The translations under genes and the position numbers were made by a program. The notes beneath the pieces were generated by a model. It was not told the origin of the DNA. It ran no database searches and saw only the letters and a program-made list of their open reading frames with translations. Source: Eurosta solidaginis (lineage: Eukaryota; Arthropoda; Insecta; Diptera; Tephritidae). From it: a stretch of DNA of 64,000 bases. Positions within the stretch are counted from its first letter, which is position 1; each line of letters opens with the position of its first letter. This document shows positions 11,425 through 23,039 of this stretch, piece after piece. Location: assembly GCF_040869045.1 (NCBI RefSeq), contig NC_090319.1, forward strand, positions 286,847,693 to 286,911,692, read 5' to 3'.

Positions 11425-12080
11425 TGTGCAAGCACATCGCTAACCTGTGTTGGCAAAAATATGATTATACTGTCTTCGATAGATAGTCGGACGAGCCGCT
11501 ACTATGACCGTTGTGTCGGTGGCAGCTGTTACAACAGCATTTTCTAACTTTATACCATCCGTACAGTGTGATGAATGCTTCACTGCCTTTTCCAATTGCT
11601 TGGCGCCAGCAATTTTTGCTGTTTGTAAAGCTTTAGCTGTAATGCAAATATATAGATGGGTTAAAGTGGTTTTCGTATGTTATTCAACAACTCACCCTAT
11701 ACCATCATCACAGCCTCCTCATCGATTTTGAATATGTGTACTGTTTCAGTATTCAGACCCAGTTCGTTTGGTGCAATATTTTCGATTTGATGAATATGTA
11801 TACTATCCGTTAGGCAGACAATTAGGTGCAATCGATTCATTCATATACTGTGGGTATTTGAGCCGTAAACGCAATGGCAGATATTTTGATTCTTTTTGAA
11901 GTGTAACATTTGTAAACAGTTGGGTTTCTCTGCTGTCACCATCACCACTAGAGAGCTATTGAAGAAACGCTGGACCAAGATAATATGTGAGATTTACCCG
12001 CATAGATTTCTTCCACCTTTTCACAGTTATTGATGGAGAAAATGCGAAAGCCATATTTACCATCCAATACCGAAATAGAA
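11425..12080 (-). pseudogene. WIPI/Atg18-family beta-propeller protein, broken fragment
   Basis: Minus-strand exon-like sequence begins after a splice acceptor (CCTCTACAG, ending at 12081) and reads SISVLDGKYGFRIFSINN, CEKVEEIY, then in another frame RFFNSSLVVMVTAEKP, MLHFKKNQNICHC, LIVCLTDSIHIHQIENI and NTETVHIFKI. Near 11440 it reads FLPTQVSDVLAQ. These are in the order of WIPI/Atg18 proteins: blade 1-2, the RLFxSSLVA region, the LIVCLEESLYIHNI region, SNTETVHIFKL and the SYLPTQV tail. WIPI proteins bind phosphoinositides in autophagy. The PI-binding central blades, including FRRG, are deleted, there is an in-frame stop in the SIYE region, and frames shift, so it is dead. Intron remnants (GGTGAG near 11695 to an AG acceptor near 11645) show DNA-level origin. 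Confidence 0.8.
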
Positions 12081-12326
12081 CTGTAGAGGAAGAAACATTT
12101 TATAAAATTTAATAAAATCAAAAAATGATAGTTGTGCTAAAATGGGGTAACGTATTGTATGTTAAAGTATAGCGAAGTCTCAGCAGCTTTGTCCTGGTGA
12201 AAATTGAGTTTGAATAGGTTTGAAGGTACCTGGTAAGATATTAAAAATCCTCAACGCTTTTTTTGCTATAACTTAAAAAAAACTCATATTCAAACTTCTG
12301 CTTAACTTCTACATATCAATAGCTAC
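12081..12326. other. Probable intron remnant or spacer
   Basis: Non-coding AT-rich sequence lying between the WIPI/Atg18 fragment and an unassigned exon-like segment. No repeat is identified. Confidence 0.3.
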
Positions 12327-12479
12327 CTTTACCACCAGGAGTCACTATTGCTTCTACGCCTATGCTATTGTTTCCTACATCGATGAGCTTTGTCGCCTCG
12401 CGAAACCTGATATTTTCACCAACCAAATCATCGTTGACCTTAATTAAAACATGACCGCGCCAAATGTCGACCATATGGC
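12327..12479 (-). pseudogene. Unassigned exon-like fragment
   Basis: An open minus-strand segment reads HMVDIWRGHVLIKVNDDLVG, then ENIRFREATKLIDVG and NNSIGVEAIVTPGGKG, with a plausible splice donor (AAAG/GTAGCT) at 12326. The composition looks like real protein, and it lies on the same strand as the neighbouring host gene fragments. I do not recognise the family. The upstream side is cut off by the LINE piece starting at 12480. Confidence 0.4.
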
Positions 12480-12590
12480 ATTACCCTACCGACTGTCTTA
12501 CACCCTAAAATTTTGGGTGTGACTTTCGATCAGGATCTACATCTTGGAGAGCATGCACTAGCAATTGTAACGAAAATCGTCGTTGGTGTG
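12480..12590 (+). pseudogene. Jockey-like LINE reverse transcriptase fragment
   Basis: Reads TLPTVLHPKILGVTFDQDLH then LGEHALAI. This is the segment after the reverse transcriptase palm (the KYLGVxxD region) of jockey-like elements. It is short and bounded by unrelated DNA on both sides. Confidence 0.7.
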
Positions 12591-14481
12591 AGGGCTTAGC
12601 CGATCTCCATAGCGCCCGACTATGAGGAGGAGCTGTTTAGGACTGGCATCTACGCCGTTTCGCCTCATAGGAGGGCGGCGGGATGTAGGTGACCAAGAAC
12701 TGCCAACCCCCTAATCCAGGGTGTTATGCGGACCGTGCCTATTGGACGATTTGTAGTCAGGGGATAAATTCGGCTGTATTCGAACGGAGCCTTCCCGATA
12801 CCGGACCACCTCGGGAAGTATTGATGGCCTTACCACAGTAAGGGGCGCTGCTGTGGCTGACGGTTCTTTCCTTGTATATAATACTGGACCGCTGAGCCCG
12901 CCTTGTCGGGCTGGTGGTCGTACGACCAAGGTGAACGACTCATTACCTAATTTTCATAAGGACGATGATAAGAAGAGGACTGAGCCGCAAGCCAAGGACG
13001 ATAAATACGCATTAAGCGATGCGTCGGACTCGGGGAGCCAGAGTAGTGCTAATTCAATGAACTCCGTGTAGGAGAAGCACACAAATGAAAAAGGAGTAGA
13101 AGAGTGGAGAAGCGTACGGAGCAAAGAGCTCTCTCGAAGTACCGTGCAGTACTAAGAATTGTACAACGCTTGGGAGCAGTGGTGGACCCAACAGAAGAGG
13201 AGATCGAGCGCTTGGCATGGGCTCATGAGGCGGTATAATTAGGTCGAAGGCAGTTCAAAAGGTTTGCTGCGAGAAACCCTCGGTTCTGCAACCGGTATGA
13301 GGAGGAAGAAGCGTCGAATGGCAGAATGAAAAGGCAACGTTCGGCGGAAGGCGACAAGCCTGCTTTCAAGAGGCAGAAAGGGCCCAGTCCCAGAGCCGCG
13401 ACGCAGGGCAGTCCCATAGACAAGACAAGTTGACCCAAAGCTGTAAGACAGATGGGCCCCAATAGCGAGGTAGCAACTACCTCGAAGGCTGCGAGTCAGA
13501 GGGAAGTTCCAACTATGGAAGTAGGAGATAAGCCAAAGGGAGATAACGCTAAGACTCCGGCTTTCTCGGAGGTGCCAAAGGGAAATAACACTAAGACGCC
13601 GGCTTTTCCCGAGAAGATGAGTGATGTGGCAAAGCAGTCACTGACTGTGGCGCTGGTTGATCGTAGCAGTCCTTTCGAACAGATGACTAGTGAAAGGTGG
13701 AGATCTGTAGAAAAGGAGCTTATTAGCTTAATGCTTAAGATGATGCGGGAATAACCAAGTAAGCTCCTTCCAACCTTTGATTCGGGGATGGTATAATGGT
13801 ATGAAGATGATAGCGTGCGACAACATCGCGAGCTTGCGGTGGCTGGAGGAAGTGGTTTCAAACCTCCAAAGGCAGGGCACGAACGCGCGTTTTGAGATGG
13901 TGGATAAAGCGCAAATCCCCAAGGTACCAAAAGTTAAGGTATGGATACCGTGCGTGATGAAGTCGGAGGATACACTGCGACTTTTGCAGAATCAGAATCC
14001 GAACATACCGACACAGGATTGGAATGTACTTACTGTATCTCGGCCTACGGAGGAAGGTCAGTTATACATCTTCCAAATAAACAAGCAGGCGGAGGATATA
14101 TTGTACGCGCAGCTTGGAAAAAAGTCCTTAGGTACAGGCAAAATTTATATGCGACTCAGGAAAAGAAGTCGCGGGTATTAAAGTCCTAACACGCTGGACG
14201 TGGGCGAATTCGAAAAGGACCTCAAAAACCTAAGGGAAAAAAGACATGTGGAGGTAGCCCTCGTCACCCCGAATGTGTTAGAAGGGGACCAACAGCCAGA
14301 TGGAGCTGTGAGTCGCACAGAGGAACACCCGGCACAACAGGTACAAGATGCTGAAGGGGGCTTCGAACACTCTAAACCAAAAGGGCTAAGGGAGGACGAC
14401 GACGTCACGATGAAGGTGCTGGAGGGGGACAAGCAGCCCATTGGTGCTGCGAGTCCTACAGATAAACCTCCAACACAGTAA
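12591..14481 (+). pseudogene. LINE with DUF4780-like ORF1 (5' region and ORF1)
   Basis: GC-richer than its surroundings. After a non-coding leader, ORF1 can be followed through several frames: VQRLGAVVDPTEEEIERLAW near 13160, GDKPAFKRQKGPSP near 13355, then 13452-13754 with VALVDRSSPFEQMTSERW. From 13777 it reads RGWYNGMKMIACDN, KVWIPCVMKSEDTLRLLQNQ, NPNIPTQDWNVLTVSRP and KIYMRLRKRS. The WYxGxxKxIAC, PxxxVWIP, NPxIPTxDW order is that of the DUF4780 domain found in insect retrotransposon ORF1 proteins. At least three frameshifts or stops separate the pieces, so it is inactive. ORF2 follows at about 14560. Confidence 0.7.
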
Positions 14482-14559
14482 AGTGGCGTCGAGCGCACTC
14501 CTCCTCCTAACGCGCTGATCCAGGAGCCGTGGCTTCCATCGGAAGGAAAGGTTTCTGGA

Positions 14560-15535
14560 CTTAGCGCGCGCGCATTTGGCGTTTACTATGCGCAAACGGA
14601 AGGACGGGTGCGAGCTGTAGTAATGGTAAGGAAACAGCTGCATTCATATATGCTGCCTAATTACACTACTGAGGATCTCGTAGTGGTGGTGAAATCGCCG
14701 GGCTCAGATGGTACATGTCCGGCCATGCTACAAGTTTCAAGTAGGACGGTCGTGGGATGGCTTAAAATAATATTCGATGGGTGCATAAACTGAATCATAT
14801 ACCGCACTCTTGGAGAACTGCTCGTGTAGCTTTCCTACCAAAGGCGGGGAAGATCGGTCACGTGTATCCCAAAGATTATAGACACAATAGCTTAACATCA
14901 TTTCTGCTCAAAACCTTTGAGAGGCTGATAGATGTGTACATAAAGTCCAACGTGGATGAAAAGCTGCTCTCCACAACACAACAGGCATACACCAAAGGCA
15001 AGTCAGTAGACACCGCATTGCATAGGGTGGTAATAAGCATAGAAAAGCCCTGGAATATAAGGAATATGCTCTAGAAGTTTTCTTAAGCATTGCCGCAGTT
15101 TTCTAAATGGGCGATTATTGATGGTCTTAATTACGTTAAAGTGCATCCAGCCTTACCCAGATGGATCGACTGCATGTTAAACTGCAGAAAGATTACATCG
15201 CAATGGGGATTGTACGCGGCCACGAAAGTAGTGGACAGGGGCACTCCGCAGGGAGGGGTGCTATCACCTCTGCTGTGGACGCTGGTCATTAACCAACTGC
15301 TTAGGGGATTCTACGAGGAACTAGAAAAACTTACGGTTTACGCAGATGACGTTGCATATGGTCTTGTAATTGGACCAGGCCTAAGTTAGGAGGGGCGACC
15401 CTACGGGAGAAACCTTGCACAAAATATCTAGGAATGATCCCAGACAGTAAGCTGTTATGGAAGCTCAACGTGGAGGAGAGGGCGAGGAAGGCTTCAACGG
15501 CACTTTATGCATGTAAAAGAATGCAAAAGAACCGG
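14560..15535 (+). pseudogene. ORF2 of the DUF4780-type LINE, internally deleted reverse transcriptase
   Basis: The end of the endonuclease (AVVMVRKQLHSYMLP) joins almost directly to the reverse transcriptase: KSPGSDGTCPAML, WRTARVAFLPKAGK, YRHNSLTSFLLKTFERLID, then GTPQGGVLSPLLWTLVIN and YADDVA, with KYLGMIPD near 15430. These are RT motifs 2-7, including the catalytic YADD. Several hundred bases between endonuclease and RT are missing, the finger region has stops near 15074, and the C-terminus is lost after YACKRMQK. LOA or R1-type non-LTR elements have this RT style. The clade is not settled from sequence reading alone. Confidence 0.75.
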
Positions 15536-15651
15536 CATATACGATCAGAAGGAACTCGATGACGATGCCTCAAAACTAACAACCAAAAGCAATAATTATC
15601 ATTTCACTGACACAAATTTTATAGTTTTTTTCGGGATTTGGACTCAATGTT

Positions 15652-15850
15652 GTTGTTGTTTTTGTAGCGATAAGGTTGCTCCCCGAAGGCTTTGGGGAGT
15701 GTTATCGATGTGATGGTCCTTTAGCCGGATACAGATCTGGTACGCTCCGGTAACACAGCACCATTAAAGTGCTAGCCCGACCATCTCGGGAACGATTTAT
15801 GTGGCCACATTAAACCTTCAGGCCATCCCTCTCTACCCACCCTACGAACG
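15652..15850 (-). mobile_element. SINE-like element, 3' half
   Basis: On the minus strand this is the second half of the family, from about AGGGATGGCCTGAAGG through ATGGTCGGGCTAGCAC, the CTCCCCAAAGCCTTCGGGGAG hairpin and TTATCGCTACAAAAACAAC. It is 5' truncated. Confidence 0.8.
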
Positions 15851-16080
15851 ATTCGCCTCCAAACGATTTCGTCTAGCAATGGTATTCTCTATCATTTTCG
15901 TTCGGTCTTCACCTTTCTAACTAACAGGAAGGCAAAAGTAATTGTCAAGTGATAAGTTGCCATTGTTTAACATAGTGGAAATACACTAGCGATTCGTCTC
16001 TGATCCGCATCGAAAGTTCGTTTCGTAATAGAGAATGAGGCCCTAAGATTAGACATTTGTTTCAATTTGTATTTTGACTT
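15851..16080. other. Unassigned spacer
   Basis: No coding pattern. A weak inverted pair ATTCTCTATCATTTTCG and GTAATAGAGAATGAGG spans about 15880-16040 and may mark a small decayed DNA element. Confidence 0.3.
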
Positions 16081-16082
16081 AC

Positions 16083-17083
16083 CAGCAACAACAGAATCAT
16101 GTTTAATTGTACACCGCACAAGCATTATAGCATCATGTAACGAAGCTCAGTTTCTTCCAAAAATTGTTCAACACTGCCACGTAAAATCAATGTACTTGTT
16201 CTAGCATTAACGCAACCTTTAAATAATTATAAACTATAAAAATGAAATTAATGTCAAACCTTGGAAAATGTTGAAACGTTCACCACCAACCTGACGTTCT
16301 TCAAAGTAATCACATTGACCCAAAACACTTGAATTAATATCATTAGCTGTAGTCATAACAGCACCACCACAAGCTTTCATTCTACGTTTCCAATCTTCTT
16401 TTGGTACATGAACATCACAGCACATATCACGATCTGCAAAATACTGTGTAGCAACATCACCAATTGGTAATTTAGAAAACACAACATTGTCGCCTTACTT
16501 AGCTAGTTTATTCTACAGAATACGCCATTCAGCATCAACAATTTTCTGATACTCTTGGACATTGGAGGACATTGCTGTGGCAGATCATTTTTCCAATAAA
16601 GCACTTTGTTGCTCCTTTGATTGGCGCTTCGACATGTACAGCCATGTCATATTTTAGCATGCATAATTGTAAAGCTTTACGTATAGCTTTAATGATGATA
16701 CGTGCATGCACGCCTTCCTCAACATCTGGCTTAACTTGTTTTAAGATTTCACATGCTTAAAATACTACTGAAATGGTGCCATCGCCGACCTGATAAGAGA
16801 AACATTTTTATTCTACACATTCTAATATAACAAAAAACTTACCTCAGCGTTTTGAAATTTGGCGATGTCGACTAGAGTTTTACGGCTGGATTCACAATAT
16901 CCAATAGTTTCATAATGGTTGCCCTATCATTTGAAATTGTGGCCTTACCACTGGAATCAACAATATGCTTGTCCATACTACGTGAACCCAATGTAGTGCG
17001 TACAGTGCCACAATTGAATGCGAGGCATTGATGTTGGATATGAGTTGAGGTTTACCATGAGACCTATCGGTACCCAAGCATTT
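16083..17083 (-). pseudogene. CCT7: Chaperonin CCT subunit eta (CCT7), intron-bearing pseudogene
   Basis: Minus-strand pieces follow CCT-eta in order: [57 protein letters not shown], an intron (16790-16842, GTAAG...CAG), [76 protein letters not shown], a second intron (16217-16259), then LILRGSVEQFLEETE and KHDSVVAG up to a splice donor at 16082. CCT-eta is one of eight subunits of the cytosolic TRiC ring that folds actin and tubulin; GDGT is part of its ATP site. It is broken by a stop in the SVVF region, a stop after WRIL, one-base shifts (16155 region and near 17000), and loss of about 100 residues of the intermediate/apical domain. Kept introns rule out an mRNA-derived copy. Confidence 0.9.
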
Positions 17084-18310
17084 TTTACACAAATACTCAT
17101 GTACCCAATACAAGTTCAGGACGTTCATATTTATCGACACGCTGCCCGGTATGGCCCAAATGTTGGAAATATGCAGTTGGCACTGTCGAGAAAAAATATG
17201 GATCAATGAACACAAGTAAAAGTGAAAGATTTTGTTTACCATCTCTTGTTACTTTACAAATTAGACATTGGAAACAACGACCAGCATCTACAAGTTGCTA
17301 TTGAGCCTTGCAACGATTACATCTAATTGCACCCAATTCACCAAAATTTACAATGGGTCGCTTGTTGGCGGGTGGAGAAATAACACGTATTTTAAGCTGT
17401 ATTACCTTGTAAAATTCATTTAATTCAGGTGTAATTCTGTACAAAGGAAATGATTAACTTATATTGCAATTATATGATTGTAAATCTAATTATAAGCGTG
17501 GTCGTGGTCGTGATCGTGATCGCTAAAATACTTGTGCTGCTTGTCCTCCTTGTTCAACGCCGCCAACGAAAAGAAAAAGAAAAGGCAAAGGATCCAATGC
17601 AATGCCTTAACGTCAGTTGAACTCGTGTAGGCGATTTACTTGACATACAGACACAAGGTTGCATTTTGAAGTAGAATAAATTTGTAACTTTAGGTACTCA
17701 AGGGTGTACTGGTTTGTTGCGCGCTAACAGTCGCTCATATTCACCCTCAAACGTGCGTGCCATTGGTGAGACGGTAAGTGTAATGGACAAAGCTGTTGTT
17801 TTTAATAAATCAGCTGTTGAAGGTATGCAACACAAAGACGACCTGCAAAGAAGAAAGTTCAATGTAATTGCCAAACAAAATTAATATCGATTATCGATAC
17901 CTAACGTAACGTGGCGAGGAGTTACCCTGATCTTCTACCACATATTTTGTGGTCACCAATGGTGGTAATAAACTCTGTTCATTAGTAATAAAAGCACCAC
18001 CAGCGCTATTTTGATTTTCAATGATAACGCTTATCGGATTTGGCATCTGATCGGGATATAAACGGCGTTGGGCTTGATCATACTGTTGCGGCTGTTGATA
18101 TTTACCAGTAACATGTGCAGGTGGTTGCTAAAGAAAATAACACAAAAATAATCATCAGCAAATTTGTAAATTATTAGTTGTATTAGCATACATTATAACC
18201 AGGACGTCCGGACGTGTCCGGGTATTGGGGGTTGACCCGGCTTGGGTGGTTGACTGAGCATTGGCGTCTGTCCAGGTTGTGTTGGTGGAATCATAAAAGC
18301 CATCAATAAC
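17084..18310 (-). pseudogene. Sec24CD: Sec24 (COPII coat, Sec24C/D-like), intron-bearing pseudogene
   Basis: Minus-strand order: a Pro/Gln-rich stretch PPTQPGQTPMLSQPPKPG (18210-18290), a donor after PGYN, then PAHVTGKYQQPQQYDQAQRR, LYPDQMPNPISVIIENQN, LLPPLVTTKYVVEDQGNSS, an intron, LTVSPMARTFEGEYE, KRPIVNFGELGAIRCNRCKA, LVDAGRCFQCLICKVT, a 57-bp intron, VPTAYFQHLGHTGQRVDKYE and RPELVLGT. This is the Sec24 N-terminal tail, the four-cysteine zinc finger (CNRC...CLIC) and the start of the trunk. Sec24 selects cargo in COPII vesicles leaving the ER. Residues around YMCPFM are replaced by a stop, several frames shift, and the sequence ends abruptly at about 17090, where CCT-eta begins. Most of the protein (trunk, helical, gelsolin domains) is absent. 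Confidence 0.88.
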
Positions 18311-18317
18311 AAGTGCC

Positions 18318-18420
18318 AAGAATATATCCGCGGCATACCTGCCGCCCAAAATGATTCAAGGGGTTGTGATTGCCAACCTCACCTACCCGTGGCGAATCCT
18401 GTACCTAACAATTTGGTGTG
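18318..18420 (+). mobile_element. SINE-like fragment
   Basis: ATATATCCGCGGCATACCTG, then TGATTCAAGGGGTTGTG, CCAACCTCACCTACCCGTGG and CGAATCCTGT. These match internal blocks of the SINE-like family, with deletions between them. Confidence 0.65.
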
Positions 18421-18439
18421 AACAATTGGTGCCAGTTAA

Positions 18440-18773
<334 letters not shown>

Positions 18774-18942
18774 GGTGCTATATAATTGTGAATTCTTTCG
18801 ATGAGCACAAAAATCAAATCAAAAATTTTTGTCGAAATAAACAGCAAAAATCATTGTATATTAAAGACTGGGAAAATTTTAGAGTAGCACCCCCGAGTTC
18901 GGGGTAAAACTTGGTATCAAATGGAAGAGGGAGTTCTCCCGA
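18774..18942. other. Spacer upstream of the Cdc5 fragment
   Basis: No gene seen. Possibly residual 5' flank of the captured Cdc5 gene, followed by GAGTTCGGGGTAAAAC near 18895. Confidence 0.3.
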
Positions 18943-19376
18943 TCACAAATATATATATTTATAATTTAAAAGTTATTTGTTGTTAAAGTTTGCAAATTTA
19001 GCAAATTTCTATAGCACTTTAAATTACAATTTACACATATTTCAAAACCTTAATCCACATACGTATCTATATACATAAATTGGCAACGATAAACTTAAAT
19101 TGCATTTTTGTTTATTTCACATTTCATTTTTGCATTCTTTTTACTTATTATAAATGTTTTTATTAAATCAATCGCGCTTTTGTAGCAACATGCATATATA
19201 TATATATATATATTTTTTTATTGATGACATTACAAAGCTGTGCTGCCACATATATATACGTATACACATATAAAATTTGTATAGAAATTTGCAAACTTTA
19301 ACACCAAATAACTTTTAAATTATAAGTTTGCGCACTTTAAAATATATACATTTGTGATCTGGAGAACTCCCTCTTA
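18943..19376. mobile_element. MITE-like element with about 90-bp inverted arms
   Basis: The left arm contains GGGAGTTCTCCCGATCACAAA, then AATTTAAAAGTTATTTG and GTTAAAGTTTGCAAATTT. The right arm (19285-19376) mirrors these as AAATTTGCAAACTTTAAC, CAAATAACTTTTAAATT and TTTGTGATCTGGAGAACTCCC. The loop is AT-rich and includes an (AT)n run at 19196-19213. No ORF. Confidence 0.7.
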
Positions 19377-19671
19377 ATTTTAAATCTTTCCGGAGATATT
19401 CCACTTAAAACTCTCAAAATTGAAAAAATTTTCCACCACCAAATGTTTTGCTGTCTCTGCTGAATTAGAAATGGCGGATGTTTTTGCACGCAAAAATTAC
19501 GTATTTTGCTATCCCTATAAAAATAATAGGTGCGAGAGAGCACGATACATTGTGGGAAAGCTAAATTTGTCAACATGCTATTTCATTTGGAGAATTTTTC
19601 ATTCCAAATCGTCACCCCTGTCAAAAATTCGTGTGGCTGTGTGAGTTTTTGGTCACACGATTTTTGCAGGG
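19377..19671. other. Unassigned right end of the 10-kb insertion
   Basis: No coding support. The last bases before the LINE resume are TCACACGATTTTTGCAGGG, whose complement resembles the left border at 9649. Confidence 0.4.
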
Positions 19672-22434
19672 CTGGGATTCTGAACTTAGTATTCCGACAT
19701 ACAAATGCATTCGTTGCGACTCTCAAAGTAGGCATACTGGCGGTGTTGTCATGTATGTGAATGAAAATATACAATTTAGCATAGTTTTTAATAAAGCTAT
19801 CAACATGAATGTGTGGTGCATTATTGTAAAAATAAACAAATGGAAAATCGGTGTACTATATCACTCACCAAGTAGCAGTGATTCCACCTTTATTACTTAT
19901 CTAAATGAAATCATCACTGAACATCTCAAGGAGGCGGATATTAATTTAATAATTGGTGATTTTAATATCAATGTAAATGTATCGTCAACATACTCAAACC
20001 AGCTAACAAGTTTATTTGCACAAATGGCAATGATACAAAGGATAAACTTCGACACAAGGATAACAGAGTACTCGTCTACAAGAATTGATTTGCTATTCAG
20101 TAACAATGATAAAGTTAAAGCAGTGAATATAGGTCGCATTTCTGACCATGAGACAATCCACTTCGAAGTGCCAACAACAAAGCTTTGTAAAATGAGAAGG
20201 TATGCTACTGTTACATGTTGGGAGTACTATAGTGCTGAAAATCTTTTAACATTGCTACGAACATGCGATTTCAGCTTTATGTCAATTTCCGGAGTAGAAA
20301 CTAAAACTAAAGCCCTGAACGAAGTTTTAACTGAGGCTATGCAAGCACTGACTTATATAGAGGACCCAAATACAGATAAGAAATAAGTGGTACGACCGTG
20401 AATTAACAAACCTGCATAAAAGAAAAATAGAATCTTATAAAACTGCTCAAAATACTGGATTTTGGGACGAATATAACGTCATTAAGAAAATATATAAAAG
20501 AACCATAATTTATAAAAAAAAAGAAATACATGGAATATAGAGTAAATCATAACAATGGCGATATGAAACGTATGTGGAAGTGTCTAAAAGACCTCGTCGA
20601 GCTTAATGATGTTAAAAAACATATCACTAAAATTTTAATTAACGCTGAATGCCTGGAAAATGAATATGATATAGCTAATGCCCTAAATAACTTTTTTATA
20701 CAAAGTATTGTTGAAATTAATGATAGCATCGAAGAAATTGTAAATGGGGATGAAATAAGCGTAAATCATAGTAATCCATTGGAAACATTTATATTTACTG
20801 ACATTGTAGTGGACGATATTATTATTATCACAAAATCACTTAAAAACAAATATTGCGGCGACAAGCTTTTATCGGAGGGTGTCGTTAAAGATGCCATGAC
20901 ATATACTGCTAATTTCTACAAAGACATAATTAACGAATCCTTAAACAGCGGTATTGTACCTAGTTACTGGAAAATTTCAACAATAATACCTGTTGAAAAA
21001 GTAAAAAATACAATGAAACCTGAGGAACTACGTCCAATTAACACGTTACCTACAGATCAAAAAATTATGGAGACAGTGGTGAAGGATCAACTTGTGGCAT
21101 ACTTAGAGAAGCATAATGTGATTATCCCAGAACAATCGCAATTCAGGAAGAGCCATTCTTGTGAAACAGCGTTGAATATGGTAATTGCAGATTGGAAAGA
21201 AGACATGGCGGAAAAAAAATTTACGGTGTCTGTCTTCTTGGATTTAAAACGGGCTTTTGAAACTGTCGATAGATCTGAGCTATTGGACGTTATGTTTTAA
21301 ATTGGTATAAGAGGAAAGGCGTTGGAATGGTTCCGGAATTATTTGGGTGACAGAAAACAGAGAACGATAATTGGAAAGGAGGTTTCATCAGTGGTGGATG
21401 TTAACATTGGTTTACCACAAGGCTCGGTCTTGGCACCAATATTGTTTACATTGTATATCAATGATATCAAAAGATGCTTAAAATATTCTAAAATACGTCT
21501 ATTTGCGGATGATGCATTGCTTATCATAAGTGAAAAATATGCAGAATGTGCCATGCTGAAAGTACAAGAAGACCTGGACTCGCTATACAAATGGTTATGC
21601 CTTAGAAAACTGAAACTAAATGTCGAAAAAACTAAGTTCATGATATTTTGTAAAAACACTAATATCATAAGTAACAATAGTTTAAATAATATTACGCTGA
21701 AGGTAAAAGACATGGAAATCCAAAGAGTAGACAAAATTAAGTATTTAGGAGTTTTGATTGATGATAATCTAAATTTTGGAGAGCATGTAACTTATCTGGA
21801 AAGGAAAATTGCACAGAAAATAGGCTTCATGTATAGAACATGTAAACATATCAGTCAAAGTCATAAATTTCGGTATATCGTTCAATTATTGAACCACACT
21901 TTATTTATTGTCCTACTATTCTGCTATTAAGTAATGATACATATATTAAGAAACTTCAAATACAGCAAAACAAGGCAATGCGATTTATTTTAAAATGTCC
22001 TCCAAGAACTCCAAAAATTGTAATGCTCAATAGATTAAACTGGGTTAGTATTAAACAGTCAGTTAGTTATTTCACATTGAAATTTATACACCAACTTAGG
22101 TTAGGAATGTTACCGAATTACCTAAGTAGTAAAATACATTATAATCATGAAATCCACAATTATGGAACTAGAAATTGCAATAATATAAGACTGCCTAGAA
22201 TAAGAACTGAGTTCGCCAAAAGGTCTCTTGAATATTTATAATATTTATTTATAAAATGTATAATGAGTTACCTTCTGATTTGAAAGACTGAAAATATTAG
22301 TAAGTTCAAAGAAAAATTGTTTTTATATTGTACGTCACTAAATGTGACATGAGTATTTATGTTTAATCTCTTATTTTAACCTAAACTAGGTCTTAAAGAC
22401 CGTAATAATAAAAAAAAAATAAAAAAAAAAAAAA
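19672..22434 (+). pseudogene. LINE A, ORF2 remainder: endonuclease and reverse transcriptase
   Basis: It continues from the split at 9648: DSELSIPTYKCIRCDSQSR, HTGGVVMYV, IGDFNINV and the SDHE motif (endonuclease catalytic Asp/His) to about 20170. From 20530 comes the reverse transcriptase: STIIPVEKVKNTMKPEELRP, a fingers motif with SHSCETALN, FLDLKRAFETVD (catalytic Asp), a stop near 21300, then GLPQGSVLAPILFTLYINDI, FADDALL (catalytic FADD) and KYLGVLIDDNLNFGEH. The tail holds NYGTRNCNNIRLP and NELPSDLKD. It ends in an A-rich tail at 22411-22434. At least four stops or shifts (20386, 21300, 21930, 22241) make it inactive. A 3' relative lies at 63053-63474. Confidence 0.88.
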
Positions 22435-22441
22435 AATCCTG

Positions 22442-22600
22442 GCATAGAGGTCCGAAAATCAAGCTCTACAAGTCACTCATACCCTTCCTGCTATATGTGC
22501 AGAAGAATAGGCGGCAGCATGGGAAGTGTAAAAGGTGCTTCGGAAAGAAAAGTATTTTTATCCGAAAGGAAAACGAGTTAAATTCATTTGCAATTTGGAT
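22442..22600 (+). pseudogene. Possible LINE reverse transcriptase C-terminal scrap
   Basis: Reads GPKIKLYKSLIPFLLY, resembling the KxxLYKxLIxxVLLYG segment that follows the RT domain in R1/LOA-type LINEs. It is short and degraded, hence low confidence. Confidence 0.35.
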
Positions 22601-22649
22601 TTGGCCCCAGTTAGGGCAGCAATGAAGCGACTGGCGCTTACCTTGCATG

Positions 22650-22873
22650 CCGTTGGCCTCAGGTTCAAAACACACCGGGAACACAAAAATACTGTTTAAA
22701 TTTTCGTCAACAATGATCAATCGTATTTCGGTCATAAAGTGTATGCAAAATGATTCGTCGTCCAGCAGATGCCACTTGGTGCAAGCAACAAACAACAGCT
22801 TTCGCCAATTTATAGGAAACATTTCTATTATGTGGGAGAAGCTCGACCTAAATCTCGGCAAAGCTAATTTCAA
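22650..22873 (-). pseudogene. Unassigned exon-like segment
   Basis: The minus-strand open frame contains INWRKLLFVACTKWHLLDD, ESFCIHFMTEIRLIIVDENL and NSIFVFPVCFEPEANGMQ, with a consensus splice donor (AAG/GTAAGC) at about 22655. The composition is protein-like. I cannot name the family. It may be another host gene fragment. Confidence 0.35.
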
Positions 22874-23039
22874 CTTAATTGTTTATTTTCTTTCACAAGG
22901 CCAAGGTCCATCAAAAGGAAATGATAGTTTGGCATGATTCATCGCTAAAGAAGGTAAAACATATATATGAATGTACACATACATACATGTACGTACATAT
23001 TTACAAACTGACAATGATATCTCTCTGTTTAAACCAAAG

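Noticed and set aside
13496..13930. 144-codon minus-strand ORF
   Set aside because: Antisense shadow of the DUF4780-like ORF1.
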